Shown one piece after another: positions 1 through 13,080 of a DNA stretch of 37,500 nt. A program made the translations under genes and the position numbers. Numbering within the stretch: the first letter of the stretch is position 1; the number at the start of each line of letters is the position of its first letter. A model generated the notes under the pieces. That model did no database searches. It saw only the letters and a program-made list of their open reading frames with translations, and was not told the DNA's origin. The DNA comes from Chrysomallon squamiferum (Eukaryota; Mollusca; Gastropoda; Neomphalida; Peltospiridae): positions 28,973,164 through 29,010,663 of the forward strand of contig CM022679.1 in NCBI GenBank assembly GCA_012295275.1. The letters are read 5' to 3'.

Positions 1-480
1 TCTGTTCACACCTCGAACCCCACACAGAGGCAGTTTTGTCTTTATTACTTCAATAAATTCAAAATTATATATTTTAATTAAAAAAAATTATAATTCTATT
101 GTTAGTGAGATTTTGGGGGTGGGAGGGGCAGTTAAATTTTTTATTTATTGATAAACTTTTATGACTATGTTTGCGTGGATATGAGTTAATAGTGTTCGAG
201 ATGTAGATAATTATCAAATTAACTGTTTATCATCTGTTTATTAACAGTAATTTCACATAAAAGTGAAAGTGCATAAAATTACCATTACTGTGTTATTTAG
301 AACAGATCAAGCAGAACGTGAAATAACCTTACTGCTTACTCTCTATTTAAAAAAAACAGTCAAGATTTTTATAACTCACTAGTCACTTAATAACTGAAAT
401 ATCTATTTAATTTTCAAATTTATCACTTAAGGTTTCAAGGATCAGTTTTAATAAAAATATAATTTGTATCATTCAAATAG

Positions 481-692
481 GTGGAGGAGAGCCAATACCA
501 AGGGTAGATAACTCTGTTGACCAGTCAAGAAGTTCGGGAGAGTTATTATTGGTGGCAGGCACCAGAGCTGATTTAGCTCCAAGATCAAGCACGGAAAAGA
601 AATTTTCTCCAAGAACTGCAGGGAAATACATTAAAAAACAGACAGACAGATATTTACGAAATTACAACAAAAAAGATGACAGCCATGGCTAA
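481..692 (+). CDS. Last coding exon of an unrecognised gene (partial)
   Basis: I do not recognise this protein. An acceptor-like AG at 479-480 is followed by a frame that stays open from 483 to the TAA at 690-692, about 69 codons; the other two forward frames hit stops within about 30 bases. The peptide is rich in Arg, Lys, Ser and Asp, with a basic tail containing KYIKKQTDRYLRNY and ending in DDSHG. It has no hydrophobic segment. Base composition is clearly less AT-rich than the surroundings, which supports coding. A possible AATAAA poly(A) signal lies at 728-733. Bases 1-480 would be its preceding intron, although no exon could be placed there. The gene would run convergently towards NUF2. 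It could instead be an internal exon read to a chance stop. Confidence 0.5.
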
Positions 693-2226
693 ATGAATTT
701 ATTACATTTTCTTTTTAAAAAAGATAAAATAAACATTCCGTCCAGATCTGTGAGACAAAGTGACGAGTATTCGATGTACGGTAGTTAGGAATATCAGAAG
801 GAATTATCATTCTTCTCTTGCATTTGTGAGCAATTTGTTTGCTGTTGAAATTCTGGGACTGAAAGTGTTTCAAAGTTCAGGATTTTCAGATTTGGAATAC
901 AAGGATATAACCAAAGAATAGCACTTAAATCTAAACAGAAATTCCATTTGCATTTCACATGCAGCATACACAGATGTACTGCAGGATTTTTATATATATA
1001 TATATACTTTAAATAATTTAGATCATGGGTATTCTAAACCATCCAAAATTTGTATGACAATATCACCCTTTCAGCTGCTGGAAAAACGTTTTGTATTTCA
1101 GAATTTCAAATAGATCCTCAACCAGTATTTTCATGTTTTCTCAACCAGTGAACTACTAAAAAAACAAAACAATCCTCAACTTAAATAAAGAAAATATAGT
1201 ACACATGCATGCACACACAAACCTTGGGAATATGTCACAGATAAACATGAGAAACAGAACATCACTGTTTTTATTTAATTTCTTGTCAAAATGGGTGAAC
1301 AGATATCAGAAATATATTACTCAAAAAATACAAAATGTTGAAATAAAAAATTTGGTATTTTGGATAGTTTTGTCATATTTTCAAATATATAAAAAAAAAA
1401 TAATAAAAATAGATAAATAAATAATAAAAACATGGTTTTAAAGAATTATGAATATGTAGCTATAGCATGTAAGACCTAAACAGTCTTTGTAAATTAATGA
1501 ATTATTCTTACTGATCAGCAGCAAGAAATTTTAATGTTTACCCTCTCATATACAGGCACATTTCTACAGCATTACATAAACATTATGTGTGTAATTATGT
1601 ACAGATTTATTTTCTTTGAAACAAAATTCTATTTTTTTTTTTATACATATAAACCCTTAAAGGCTATTTATAACATAATTGTTAACTTAGAAAGAGGTAA
1701 AGATGAAAGTGAGTATAAATTGGAAATAAATGTAATGATAGAAAAATACAGAACACAGTTTATTTATTTTTTAAATTGATGCACTTAAATGTAGGTCATA
1801 TAGAATCAGTCTCTAGGCCACAGTAAACTATATCTATTATGCATAAACAAAAAAATTATATCATCTACTTTCAGTAACTTTTTTTTTCTTCATCATTTCT
1901 TTTTTGTATGTAGGTTAGTGTGGATTTCAAAAGAAATATTTACTTTTTAAAATCAGTCAAATGACATAAATACATACATATATTATATATATATATATAT
2001 ATATAGAAAAAAAATTTCGTCACTTGTAATTTAAAGGCAAAACAAAGCCCTATGTATCCTTTTCTTCTGGGAAAGTTGTAGAGTTTTGTACGCTGTCCCA
2101 AAATGTGCACTGATCTGGTTTGTTTATTTACACTGTGACAGAAATGCCAGTTACTGACAAACAGTTGAGACACAGAACTGGTGTCTGTCTCCACTTTAGA
2201 TGTGTGGTTTTCCTGCAGGTTTCTGC
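693..2226. other. Intergenic stretch between two convergent genes
   Basis: This is AT-rich non-coding DNA expected to hold the 3' UTR of the upstream plus-strand gene and the 3' UTR of NUF2. A minus-strand AATAAA (TTTATT at 2123-2128) lies about 100 bases past the NUF2 stop and is the best poly(A) signal candidate. A (TA)n tract sits at about 1985-2004. Short open frames at 1205-1420 and 1534-1779 have AT-driven composition (Ile, Lys, Tyr, Phe) and are probably chance. Confidence 0.5.
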
Positions 2227-5200
2227 TTACTGTATGTGATGACACCTTTGAGTCTTCAAAACTTTCTCCATCCCTCGACCCAGTCCACCATGAAACTTGT
2301 CCAGCTACAGAAAATAAAATAAAATGAAATATTGATTAAAAAAAGTAATTATAAATATATAAATAAAATATACATAAAAGAAAAAGTATTAGTTATATAT
2401 CTGAATAAATAATTGAAAAATAATAGAAATTAAATAATGAAAAGAGAGAGAAAAAAAAAATAAAAGAAATTCATCTAATAATACTGATATTAAAATATTT
2501 TAAACAAACTGTATCTGATACTAATGTAACAACAACATCATTAACAATATTAACAGCAACAACTATTCAGTTTTCTCACAAAACAGTAACACATATCACT
2601 TGGAACTGTTTTAAAATTTCATGTTGGATGTCTGCAAGATTATTACACTGTCTTTTTTAATGCTTCTGATGTTTTCATGTATGAACAGGTCAAGCTTGAA
2701 ACATCAGAAGTAATTTTTGAAGTAAATTAAGTCATATATTTACCGCATCCAATATTTTGGCATACTGGACTTCCACAGTTTCTATGTCGTTTCTGTTCTG
2801 TTTTTCCATTGCATCCAAAACTTCATCTAAATTTTTTATTTCTTTAATCACTTTCATTTTCTCTGCTTCACTGACACAGAGCTTCTCTTTCAGTGCAGAA
2901 AGTTCTCTAAAGGAAGAGATAATTCTTGGCATATTAGAATAATAATACTTTTATTTAAATTTATATATATATGTTGTATATGTTTGTATGTAATATATTT
3001 AATATTGTATGTGTACATTATGTCACCAATCAGAAGATTACTCTGCAACTGAATAATCTAACCAGTCCAAGCTACCCTCAAATTAAAGTCACAAATTCAA
3101 GTTTAAACAAAACTCTATCACCAACCCAGACTTAACTCCTAACTAAAAACTCACAATCCAGTCTCACCCTTATAGTTAAACTGAAAATTCACAAATCCAG
3201 TCTAACCCTTAAACTGAAAACTGTCATTAATCCACTCTTACCCATAAGCAAAAACAAAAAAACTACAGCTAATCAAAGCATACGTTCAAACAAAAAAACC
3301 GTCACCAATCCAATTCTCTACCCAAAAAATAAAAACTAACCAATTGTATCCCAGAGCTAACTTACTTTCTGAGATCTTCAGCTTGCTTGTGAACAGTGGC
3401 CGATTTCATTCTGTGCTGACTGATGAGTCTGGGGGTTTTCTCCTGCTTGAAGGACAACTGCTGTTCCAGATCTTTGTTTCTTGCTAGCAGTGCTGTCAGC
3501 GTGGCCTGCTGTTCCTGGTGTCTCTCTTGTATACCAGCTATTTCCTGCTTCAGCTCACTGCAAACATGTCACTTATTTTATTTCTTCATACATTGTTCAT
3601 ACATTTATTCATTTTATTTATAATTCTGGTATTCATATTACAAATTCTTCACATTTTTTTTTTTGTTTAAATCTTTTGTTATGTAAATATGTATATGCAC
3701 ACATTAAATTATTTAATTTACAATTATCTGGTTACATTTTATAAATAATAATAAAAACTATAATAAACCCCCCAAGAAAAAAATAATAAAAATACAGAAA
3801 ACACCTAGTTTCTGTAGTTATTACGAATAAAAAAAGTAATTATAAATTTACTAATAATTTGTCTGTTTAATTTTTATTAATGCTCTGACAGAAGATCAGA
3901 CTGTCAAAATTTCAATTTGCGTAATTATCCAGCTACAGGTCAACATTCATAAAAGGATTTGGGAATAACAGACATTTTAATCTCTTTTTTTGTTCACATT
4001 AACCTTTACAACAACAGTATTTATTAAAATTCTGAAATAGGAAGAACAAAAAAAAAAGGCGTCTGATAGAGAAATACATCATTAAAAATGGTTAACAGAT
4101 AGAAACGGAAAAAAAAGAGAAAGAAAGGACTACTGACTTTTCTTTTCTGATGTCTTCCTGCAGTGACTGAAGCAGTTTCAATCCCTTCTCAGCTGACACT
4201 TCTGTCAGCAACATTTTCTCTTTCTGTGTTTGCAGGTGAGTCAGGTGAGTCTTTTTGTCAGTGAGCGTGGCGCGCAGGTTTGAAACGTTGTGTTCCATCC
4301 GTTCCAGCTCCTGTTTCAGTCGCTCAGGAGATTGGACAATCTTCTGAGATAATTTCTCATTTTCTTTTTGTGCGTTAAGAATGTCAACTTTTATCTGATC
4401 CTGTTAAAAAAAAATTTAATGATAAAATAAAAACAATATCTCTCTCTCTCTCTGTTTTCCAGATTTTTGAATGATTTTAAATGAAATTCACCTGCATTCT
4501 AAAACTGAGGATTAATGTTTGTTTAAACTAAAAGGTAAAATAAATAATACAATAATGATAATCAAATGTAATAAATAAGAGAGAGGAACTTGGGCAACTG
4601 TCACCAATTACCACAAGAAATCTATCAAACATAAGTTATGTAATAAGCAAAAACTAAGGACTCAGTAAAAGAGTTACTGGCTGGAATGGGAAATAACACA
4701 ATAGGTCTAGTGTAGAAAAACGATCCTTTGACCCATCACATTCCTCCCAACCAGTTAGTTACAGGCAAATAAAAAACGTATGTAAATTTGTAACATTAAT
4801 GTTGATTAAAAAAACAAAAACGTACCTTCAGAGCAGTTTTCTCACACAATTTTTCCCTAATTTCATTAATTTGTTTCTGATGTGAACTCTGAACCTTGTG
4901 AAACTCTGAAGTCTCTTTGGTGAACAGCTCTAGTTCTTCTTGTAACTACAGAAATTTTTTCAAAATCAAAACACACACATATATATAAACATTTTACATT
5001 TTAGAATTGATTTTTATTACTAGATAATTTTCATTAAAAAATGTATGTTGACTTTTGTAAGATGGACATATTTTATATTTTGGGCTTGATTTTTATTATT
5101 GTAACTGCTTAACCAACTTTTTTTTTTATCAAGAATATGTTATCTGATTTTATCAAGATTATAAATGGCTCTGTCTCTAGACTGTATTAAATGCTTTACC

Positions 5201-6796
5201 TTTTTAACTTCAGGCTCTTGCTGGGCTCTCTTAGCTTTGATAGAGTTGATTTTCTGTTGTAGCTGATCATTGGCTTTGATCAGGTAATCTCTCTGTTCAC
5301 GGAAATGTTCCTGAAAAGAGATTGAATAAATAGTGAACTATAAACCACAACTTACAGCACTGAAAGGAAAAACTGATCTTAAAACACACCGTCTAATCAA
5401 TAATGCCAATGAAATATTTTTGAAAAATAAATAAATTAATAATTATACACAAAAAAAATATTAATAATTATATTTCCAACCAGTAAAATGAGTTAAGGGC
5501 TGCATTAAATTAGAATTCATATTAAAGAAATTCTGGTATATTATGTATTTTTGTAAAAGAATAATTTTTACTTAAAACCTTATTTATATCATGTTAAAAA
5601 TCACTGAAAAAAGAAATTTTCAGTAACAGAATTCAAACACTTACATTTTCATTTTTCAGTTGTTCGTAAACCTCCATACGACTTATTTTGAACTGGTAAA
5701 AATTCATAGCAGCACTCATAATCCTGATCAACCTTTTAGTAGCTAGAATCAATACAAACAGTAAATGTATCATTAACATTTTAATATTATGTATTTCTAC
5801 AATACTGGTGATTTAAAAAAGATAATAAAAGAAACCACCAAATGAAGATCAAAATATATATAATTCATCAATAATAATAATATATATATATATATCTATA
5901 TATATATATATTTAATAATAATAACAACAATAAGACTCAACTCACTTGGTTCAATGATGTCGCTGAGATCAAAATCCTGATGTCCACATCCACGCATTAT
6001 ACACTGCCTGCCAAGTTAAAACATCAAAAAAAGGAATTTATACTAGAGCTACTCAAAGAGGTGGCAGTGTGAATTTGACAGTAACAACAGTTAACCTGCA
6101 GTTGCTTGTCTTTCACTCATTGTAAATATATATTCTTTACAGCTTTATGAAAAGGAATAGGGATGCTCAATCTTAAGAAACTGAATCAAGTGGAGAAAAT
6201 AAAAAATATATGACTGGGAACCACTAATAATACAACATTCATCTGCATTTTCATATTCCAACAAAAAAACATGATGTCCTGCTCCATTCAGAATGAGATA
6301 TATGAAACTTCAATCAAACGTGCTTCCATTTTAAAAAACACTCCCACATCTAAGCTATATAATAAATAAAATATTTAATTTCATAGCACATTGCTGATAT
6401 TAAAAGAAATCGGTAAAATAACAAATCAGTTCATGCCATTTGTGAATATATTACTTATTATTAGTACTAAATTTTTTACCCTGTTCATGTTTCTAAAAAT
6501 GTTCATTTAACTGTGGATTGTAAAAATGTTTGTAATGATACAATAATAATAATAATAAAATATGTATGTAGATCAGTAATGATCAGTTTTTAATGGTTTA
6601 TTTGAACTTACAAGACCATTATGAAATACATGCGAGGTGCAGATTCTTCATGTAATTCTGGATATTCTGACTGGTTAGAGAAATGCAGTTGTTGCTGCAG
6701 ATGAAAAATACACATTCAGTTATTTATTTAAATAAAGACAAAAAGATAGATAGACAGAGTGATAAGATAAAGGTGAGATAAAAAGACAGATACAAA

Positions 6797-6878
<82 letters not shown>

Positions 6879-7495
6879 TTACTCATACAAATATTTCAAT
6901 AATAAATTTTATGATTATATTATTTTTCTAATTACAGTTTACCTGTTGAAATTGTTCAGGAGAAATATTGGCTAGATTAAACAGCAAGTCCCCATAAATA
7001 ATCTGCCATCGTTCAGGCTACAACACAACAACATAAAAATGTAAACATAAATTCTGGAAGCACTGGAATTGAATTCAAATATCAACTGTTGAAGTAAACA
7101 ATACTGATGAATTTAGAAATTAAAGTTTATTTGCTTTAGTGAAAAATTATCAAGAAATGGTAAAAATATTTACTTCTCATAAATGTAAGCATTTTTAATG
7201 TTTTTGATTGGAGAAGTGCTTTCTAATGGTTATAGTGGACAGTATTTTCTGGGTGTACCAACTTTCATGGAAATGTCACAATGTGTGCAATCTCTTGAAT
7301 TAATACATTTTAACTGATTATGATTGCTGAGGAGAGAAATGAAATAATAACTTTTATATCATTAATTTTATTAAATAACTAGTTAAATGAACTTACATCT
7401 GGTCTCCTAATATCATTTTCTGTGACTCCAAGATCCAGATTACGACAGAATGTAACAATTTCATCAATTTTACGAATTGGAAACTGATATGTCAT
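2227..7495 (-). CDS. NUF2: NUF2, kinetochore NDC80 complex subunit (11 exons, complete)
   Basis: NUF2 pairs with NDC80/HEC1 in the outer-kinetochore complex that holds spindle microtubules. Exons in transcript order: 7495-7397, 7017-6943, 6694-6612, 6007-5946, 5742-5645, 5310-5200, 4945-4826, 4400-4138, 3557-3366, 2906-2744, 2304-2227. All introns are GT-AG and all phases fit, giving 1344 nt and 447 aa; animal NUF2 is about 460 aa. Residues 1 to about 140 form the CH-like head: it opens MTYQFPIRKIDEIV, and PERWQIIYGDLLFNL and RLIRIMSAAMNFYQFK follow the family pattern. From about residue 140 the protein is charged and heptad-rich, with the family's SPERLKQELERM segment in exon 8. It ends in a short basic tail at the TAA 2229-2227. 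Exon boundaries come from frame and splice consensus and agree with each other; 5' UTR exons were not placed. Confidence 0.93.
6801..6875. repeat. (AG)n microsatellite in NUF2 intron 2
   Basis: This is an uninterrupted AG dinucleotide run of about 75 bases. It lies in the roughly 250-base intron between NUF2 exons 2 and 3. In the transcript it reads (CT)n, upstream of the exon 3 acceptor. Confidence 0.95.
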
Positions 7496-8309
7496 TATTA
7501 CTGTAACTGTTCAATTCTAAAATATAAATGACACTTTTTAAACGGTTTTAATAAAAGTAGTGTTGATCATAAATAATATAAAATATTTACATGATATTCA
7601 TTATATAATATATTAGATTAATAATTTGCATTCTTTCCACATCCGTACATCGTATATCAGAATACTTTGTATCATTTATGGATGACAATTTCTGAAAAGT
7701 TGTCACTGTCATTCAAATGTAACAACTGAATATTATAATTATATCATGTTTTAATCATTTTAATGTCATATACTGAGATAGAGATATAAACTTTCACTTT
7801 ATATTTATTTACAAATTCGCTTTATTTTTTTTTCATAATAATATTGTCTCATTCACAATGAAACATGAACTTCTAAAAAGTTTAAATTAAAGGTATTTAT
7901 TAAAACAATCGATACAAATAAATATCTATCCATCTAGAGCAACTAACCAGTTAAAATGTCAAATAAAACTTCACATTCAAATCTGGCGCACCGGAAGTTA
8001 TATATATTATGATGGTTCCGTTTCTAATCACCGTAAAGACAGAAAAGTACAAAACTCAAAAGAACTTTTAATTTAATCTTAATAAAATCGTAAACCAAGA
8101 CACATGCATATTTTTATGTCTTCCATTCAGTTTCTAAGTTTATTCATGTATTTTAAAGTTAATAAATATATCTTATGGTTTCTCATAATTATATTTTGTA
8201 CAGGATTTTAAAATATATGTATCGTCTTATCGGTTATTAGGCACGTCCTATATGTCACTAATGTTTAATTTATCTCCCCTTATTTATTTCTCGCAAACGT
8301 AAATTTAAT
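7496..8309. promoter_or_regulatory. Bidirectional NUF2/ELP6 promoter region
   Basis: The start codons of NUF2 (minus) and ELP6 (plus) face away from each other about 815 bases apart. The strongest site is ACCGGAAGT at 7990-7998, a full ETS/GABP-type motif common in TATA-less bidirectional housekeeping promoters. It overlaps TGGCGC, an E2F-like core, which would suit cell-cycle control of NUF2. A possible acceptor TTTTAG on the minus strand (about 7518) suggests an intron in the NUF2 5' UTR. No TATA box is convincing in this AT-rich sequence. The motifs are seen; their function is inferred. Confidence 0.55.
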
Positions 8310-9650
8310 ATGTTGTCAGAACTCGACAGTATTTTAGGGAAAAATGGAAAGCGCACCTCGCTGCTGGGAGGAAATATTGGTATATGCGAAACATCAGCCG
8401 ATGGAATGTTTTTAATTCATTATTTTTTGAATATCAACATAAAAGAAAAGCGTCCAGTTTGTTTTGTGTCTTTGACTCAATCTTTTAATCATTTTTGTTC
8501 TGTAGCTCAAAAACTAGGAGTCAGTTTGCAGGCGGCAAGAGAAACTGGTTATCTAGACTTTGTTGAAGGAATGAAACATGTTGGCGATGCTATTTATGAA
8601 CAAGCTTTGGAAGTCATAAATGACACATATCAAGAAAATGAAGACAAAGACCCTTTCTCCCAAATAGTTAAAATCCAAACACTGCAACCACTTCTAATGC
8701 TGCTAGAAAATAAAATTGATAAACTTTTTGACAATTACAGATGTATGCCGGTCGTTATTATCGACAACCTGAGCTTATTGTTGAACATAGGCATCAGCCA
8801 CAGAGATATTATAACATTTCTTCACTATCTTAAAACTTACTTGTTAAAAAACATTAAGGAGCCTGGTTTATTGATTACTATGGTAACCAATACAGAAAAC
8901 GATGGGCAAGCAGATTTGATGTGGAATTACATGTGTCACACAAGTTCACTGACACTCCATGTTGCTGGACTTCAGAGTGGATATTGTAAAGATATTCATG
9001 GAGAGGCAAGATATTTGTTCATTCCTTTTAGCATTTTCAAAAAATAATGATTTGAAACTTGTTATAATTATATATGTTACACTGATTATGCCAATATATA
9101 TATTTTATTATTACTATATCTTATTATTAGGTGATATTGTTTTCTGAATATATATGAATGAGTTTCAATCCATGGCAGAGTATATATATACATAAAAATA
9201 AATAAAAATAACACTAATAATTATTTAAAAAATCCAAATAATATAAAAAACTTGTGTCATATTGCAATATGATGATCATCTTAATAAAAATAGTGTTTAT
9301 GTATCCACACATTAATACCTCCTTTTAAATATTTTATTATTACCAACTATTCAGTGAAAAGGCTATTGTTGCATCTGATCATTATAACCTTATTTATAAA
9401 TAAAGATTTTATTACAAGCCATTTTCAAAAGCCTAAAGTCAGAACTTTAAGAACAATTACAGCTTTGCTTACCTGTATTTTATATTCAGTTTTTTACAAG
9501 TTTTAAATATTTATTTTATTTCAGATGTCTGTTGTTTGGCGTGATGGTTACCACAAACAACAAGAAGCATCGTCACAGAAGTTACAGTTTAAACTGACAG
9601 AAAAAAACATTAAACTCTTTGCAGCTGGAATGTCAACAATAGTTCTGTGA
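8310..9650 (+). CDS. ELP6: ELP6, Elongator complex subunit 6 (2 exons, GC-AG intron)
   Basis: ELP6 belongs to the Elp4-Elp5-Elp6 ring of Elongator, which is needed for wobble-uridine modification of tRNAs. Exon 1 is 8310-9005 and exon 2 is 9525-9650, in phase 0, giving 273 aa (human about 266). Exon 1 carries the family's RecA-like fold without a Walker A: PVCFVSLTQSFNHFCSVAQK, LGVSLQAARE, PVVIIDNLSLLLNIG, and GYCKDIHG at its end. Exon 2 starts MSVVWRDG and ends NIKLFAAGMSTIVL, matching the family C-terminus. No GT donor joins these two blocks; the donor is AG|GCAAGA at 9004-9011. If the intron is retained, the frame stops at 9047 with an unrelated 14-residue tail. An AATAAA lies near 9818. 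Family assignment is by recognised motifs. Confidence 0.92.
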
Positions 9651-10369
9651 TAAAATTAAACAAAATCTTTGTTTGTTTATATCTTTCTTTTTTGTTATTT
9701 TTTAACAGTAACAAGCATTTAAAATGAATTTATAATCACTGTTACAAACATTTGTAGCTAATTTCATTTTTTTTAAATTTGTATTATCAAGCTTAAAATA
9801 TACAGATGTTCACACACAATAAATTTACAAACAATTAAAGGATTTATCATTTCATAGCTTCATCTGTTTATTATTATGTATCATAAAGACTGATCTGTAC
9901 AGTTCAGACATTAAATCTGACCACAGGTGAGAGAAAGTACTGTCAGGAACTGGACTTTCTCTTTTATTAACAAAATAATGAGTTTGATGTGACCGTCTTG
10001 GTAACTAGACTAAATGTAAATATTGTGATATGTGTTGTACAAAGCATCATACAGCGCCAGGCCAGAGGATAAATTATATTTTATTTATTCCTCCGTCCTT
10101 ACATAAAATACTTCCATTAAACTGTTCATAGTTAACGGAATCACAAGGAAATAGAAGTGTTTTCAAGATATTTATGAATTTCTTTTCCTTTTATTGATAT
10201 TATATTTATATTTACATTTATATAATTTATTTGTATTCTTGTTCTTAATCCAATTAATTTGCAGAAAAAATATATAAATGGTATAATTATCATACTTTTA
10301 TGAATTTTACTTAATAATTTTAGGTGTTATTAATATGTTTGTAGAATTAAAATAATTTTTTATCTTGAA

Positions 10370-10421
<52 letters not shown>

Positions 10422-10696
10422 TACATATCAGTCAAAACGAATTTCTTGAGTAAAAAAAAAAACTAATGTCGAACAAAGCAACACTCCGGAAACGCAGAAG
10501 TTATCTTTCTTTGATTTCGGAAACCGAAAGCAGGAAATGCTGCAAGAATTGCTGTAGTTAAGTTTTTTTTTTTTTAATAATTTATTGGTTTTGTTGATTT
10601 TATTATAGATCAGATGATTAAATATTATTACTAGCACCAGTAAAACCCAGAAAAAACCAGAAAAATAAAAAATAATTAACATTTATGTGTTTTCAG
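9651..10696. other. Spacer between ELP6 and the BTB array; start of duplicated unit A
   Basis: AT-rich DNA with no gene seen. Homology to units B and C begins near 10013. An (ATT)n microsatellite occupies about 10373-10421. The 200 bases before 10697 resemble the corresponding parts of B and C and may hold a 5' UTR exon or promoter of the BTB gene, but no defined core element is visible. Confidence 0.5.
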
Positions 10697-11098
10697 GACG
10701 TCCTTTCAATATGGCATCACATGTAGAACAAATGTGGCAAATAACAACTCAGTTATATTCCTCAAGAAACACACACTCTGACCTTGTTATCGACGTTGAA
10801 GGAAGGAAACTATATTTCTTCAAACAGCTTCTGTGTTTAGTGTCACCAGTGTTTGAACGCATGTTTCTCTCAGATTTCAAAGAAAAGCAAACAAACACAA
10901 TCAGTCTGGTAGGGAAAAAAATTTCACATATTGCTATGTTACTGGCATGGATTGACCCAGCTTTCGACTGGAATTTACAAGGTATTTTAATTACAAAAAC
11001 ATGAAATAATGAATTATCTGGCTTTTGCTGAATTCATTTTAATAGCAGTTTTAGATGTTACTGCTAATTATCAGCTACATTTTATTTTGCAAATAAAC

Positions 11099-11148
<50 letters not shown>

Positions 11149-12360
11149 TACAATAAAGTTTAAAGGTGTACATTATGTCTATATTTTCTTACGTAGTTTT
11201 ATATCAAATTTTAATGTTCACTGTCAAGTTTTCTTTTGTTTTTGTTTTCTTATTCAACCATTTCATTTCTGTTTTTGTTTTTTAAATATAAGAAAACAAA
11301 AAGTATTTTACAGAGAGAGAGAGAGTATTCAGAATGGGAAATTAAGTTATTTATGAAAAAAAAAGTCTTAAAATTAAACACTTCGAAATAGAATATATCA
11401 AGGCAAGTATGGAGGGCACTTGCTATCAGAGCCATAGTAAAAATCGGAGCCTGTATAAAACTTTCTCTAATAAATTAAACATTCAAGTGACATTTTATAA
11501 CCTGACAACACTCCTGATCATTCTCACATCGTGAATATAAACATAATTGTATTTATATTATATTATATTATATTGTTCACTTTTGTTATTTTTCTTCGAT
11601 AGAAAATGATGCAGCAATTCTGTTGCCCTTAGCAGATGAGTATAACATTAAACTTCTTCTTGAATCCTGTGAGAAAATTCTCTTGTCTGTGCTTCCGTCA
11701 TCAAGAATTGAAAACCTTCTACGATATCTTCTGATGGCTTACAAGCATAACTCGACAAATCTCCTGAAAGCAGCAAAGGATCAAACTGCAGAACTGAGGC
11801 TACAGGATCTACTGTCAAATAAAGAACTGTATAAATCCACAGATGGTTCTGTATTGACAGACATTTTGGAAAAGAAATTAGAAAGAATGGAATCTCGTAA
11901 GTTTACATTCGATATTTTAGTCAGTATTAATATTAATATAACAAATAGCAATAACAGGACCGGCGATATTAATAAAATCTGAACATTCCTTGAGTAGGAG
12001 TCAAATTGATGAGAATCTGAGTATTAATGTATAATGCTATGTGACCACACTGACAAAGATCTATAGATTTGTAGATAAAAGATGACATTTTCCCTTCCGC
12101 GCACTTTATCCTGAATGTCCCTCTATACTGATCAGTCAGTGTTCTGTAGATATTTATTTAACTGTATATTCGTTTTTCTTTTTATTATTATCAATTGTTG
12201 ATGTTTGTAATCTAGATATATCTTTATTATTTATTTTAAAAAGTGCTGTTTGTTTATTTTTGTGTGTCCATGCGTGCTTATCTGTGTTTGACTTGTGTGC
12301 AATTGCATGTGTCCGTGTATTACATGGTTCACAGTTATTTATTATTTTTTTTTATATATA

Positions 12361-12396
<36 letters not shown>

Positions 12397-12402
12397 TTTT
12401 TT

Positions 12403-12436
<34 letters not shown>

Positions 12437-12474
12437 CATTATGATTATTATTTTTTTTTTTTTTTTTTTTTTAT
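12361..12474. repeat. Long poly(T)-rich tract in intron 2 of BTB copy A
   Basis: About 114 bases are nearly all T, with a few A and one short CATTATGATTATTA interruption. Copy B has a T/A-rich tract in the same place that is less pure; copy C has (TTTA)n and (ATT)n. The tract is followed by a conserved GCGGAATAAAGCCTTAATGA stretch. Confidence 0.85.
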
Positions 12475-12489
12475 AATGATTATAAAATT

Positions 12490-13080
12490 TGGTTGCGCTG
12501 TTGCGGAATAAAGCCTTAATGAGCTTTCAGTGAAAGCCGAGTGTGTATTTGAATATCGAGTCACACCCAAAACACCTGTTAAATCAATATATGTACAAGA
12601 ATTACAAATAAATATTTCTATAATTCAATTAATATTTTCTGTACTTAAAAAGATACTCCAAATCGAATGAAAATTCACATATTTTCAATGTCTGTATCAA
12701 ATACAGCCACGACGAAAAGAAACTTTACCTTTGTAAAATTGAAATTAAAGAACAGTTAAAACAAATTAACATTTAATCAATGTAAAACATGGAGAAACAG
12801 TGTGCAGAAACCATTCATATACCACGGTTAGGAAGGAAAACACGAAAAGCTCGTGCCTAGTGGACAGCAGCAACTGAACGTGCAGCTAAGATATGAGAAT
12901 GGTTTAGATGGTGTATCACATATCTGTATTATCCACGAAAACCATCACAGGAATGCCGCAAATGACTCGAGCAACGAGAGAGATAGAGTGGATGTAATAA
13001 AGATGATGTTTACATTTTGCTGAAATCAACTTGACATGTCCTAATAAAACACCAGATTGTTGTCATGGATCACCATATTC
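12490..13080. repeat. Intronic segment shared by copies A and B but missing from C
   Basis: The sequence from the GGAATAAAGCC landmark to about 13075 is highly similar in B (about 24545-25130). Roughly 540 bases are absent from C, where the landmark at about 33115 runs quickly into ACACCCACACCATC. It is less AT-rich than its surroundings, has an AATAAA and no long ORF, and could be a decayed transposable element or LTR fragment. No terminal repeats or target duplication could be shown, so a deletion in C is equally possible. Confidence 0.4.

Noticed and set aside
1-40. Possible exon at the very start of the window
   Set aside because: The first 30 bases are less AT-rich and could be coding, but no splice donor or frame could be supported.
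12243-12511. Phe-rich ORFs at 12243-12511 and 24196-24565
   Set aside because: They are translations of poly(T) and T/A tracts in intron 2.
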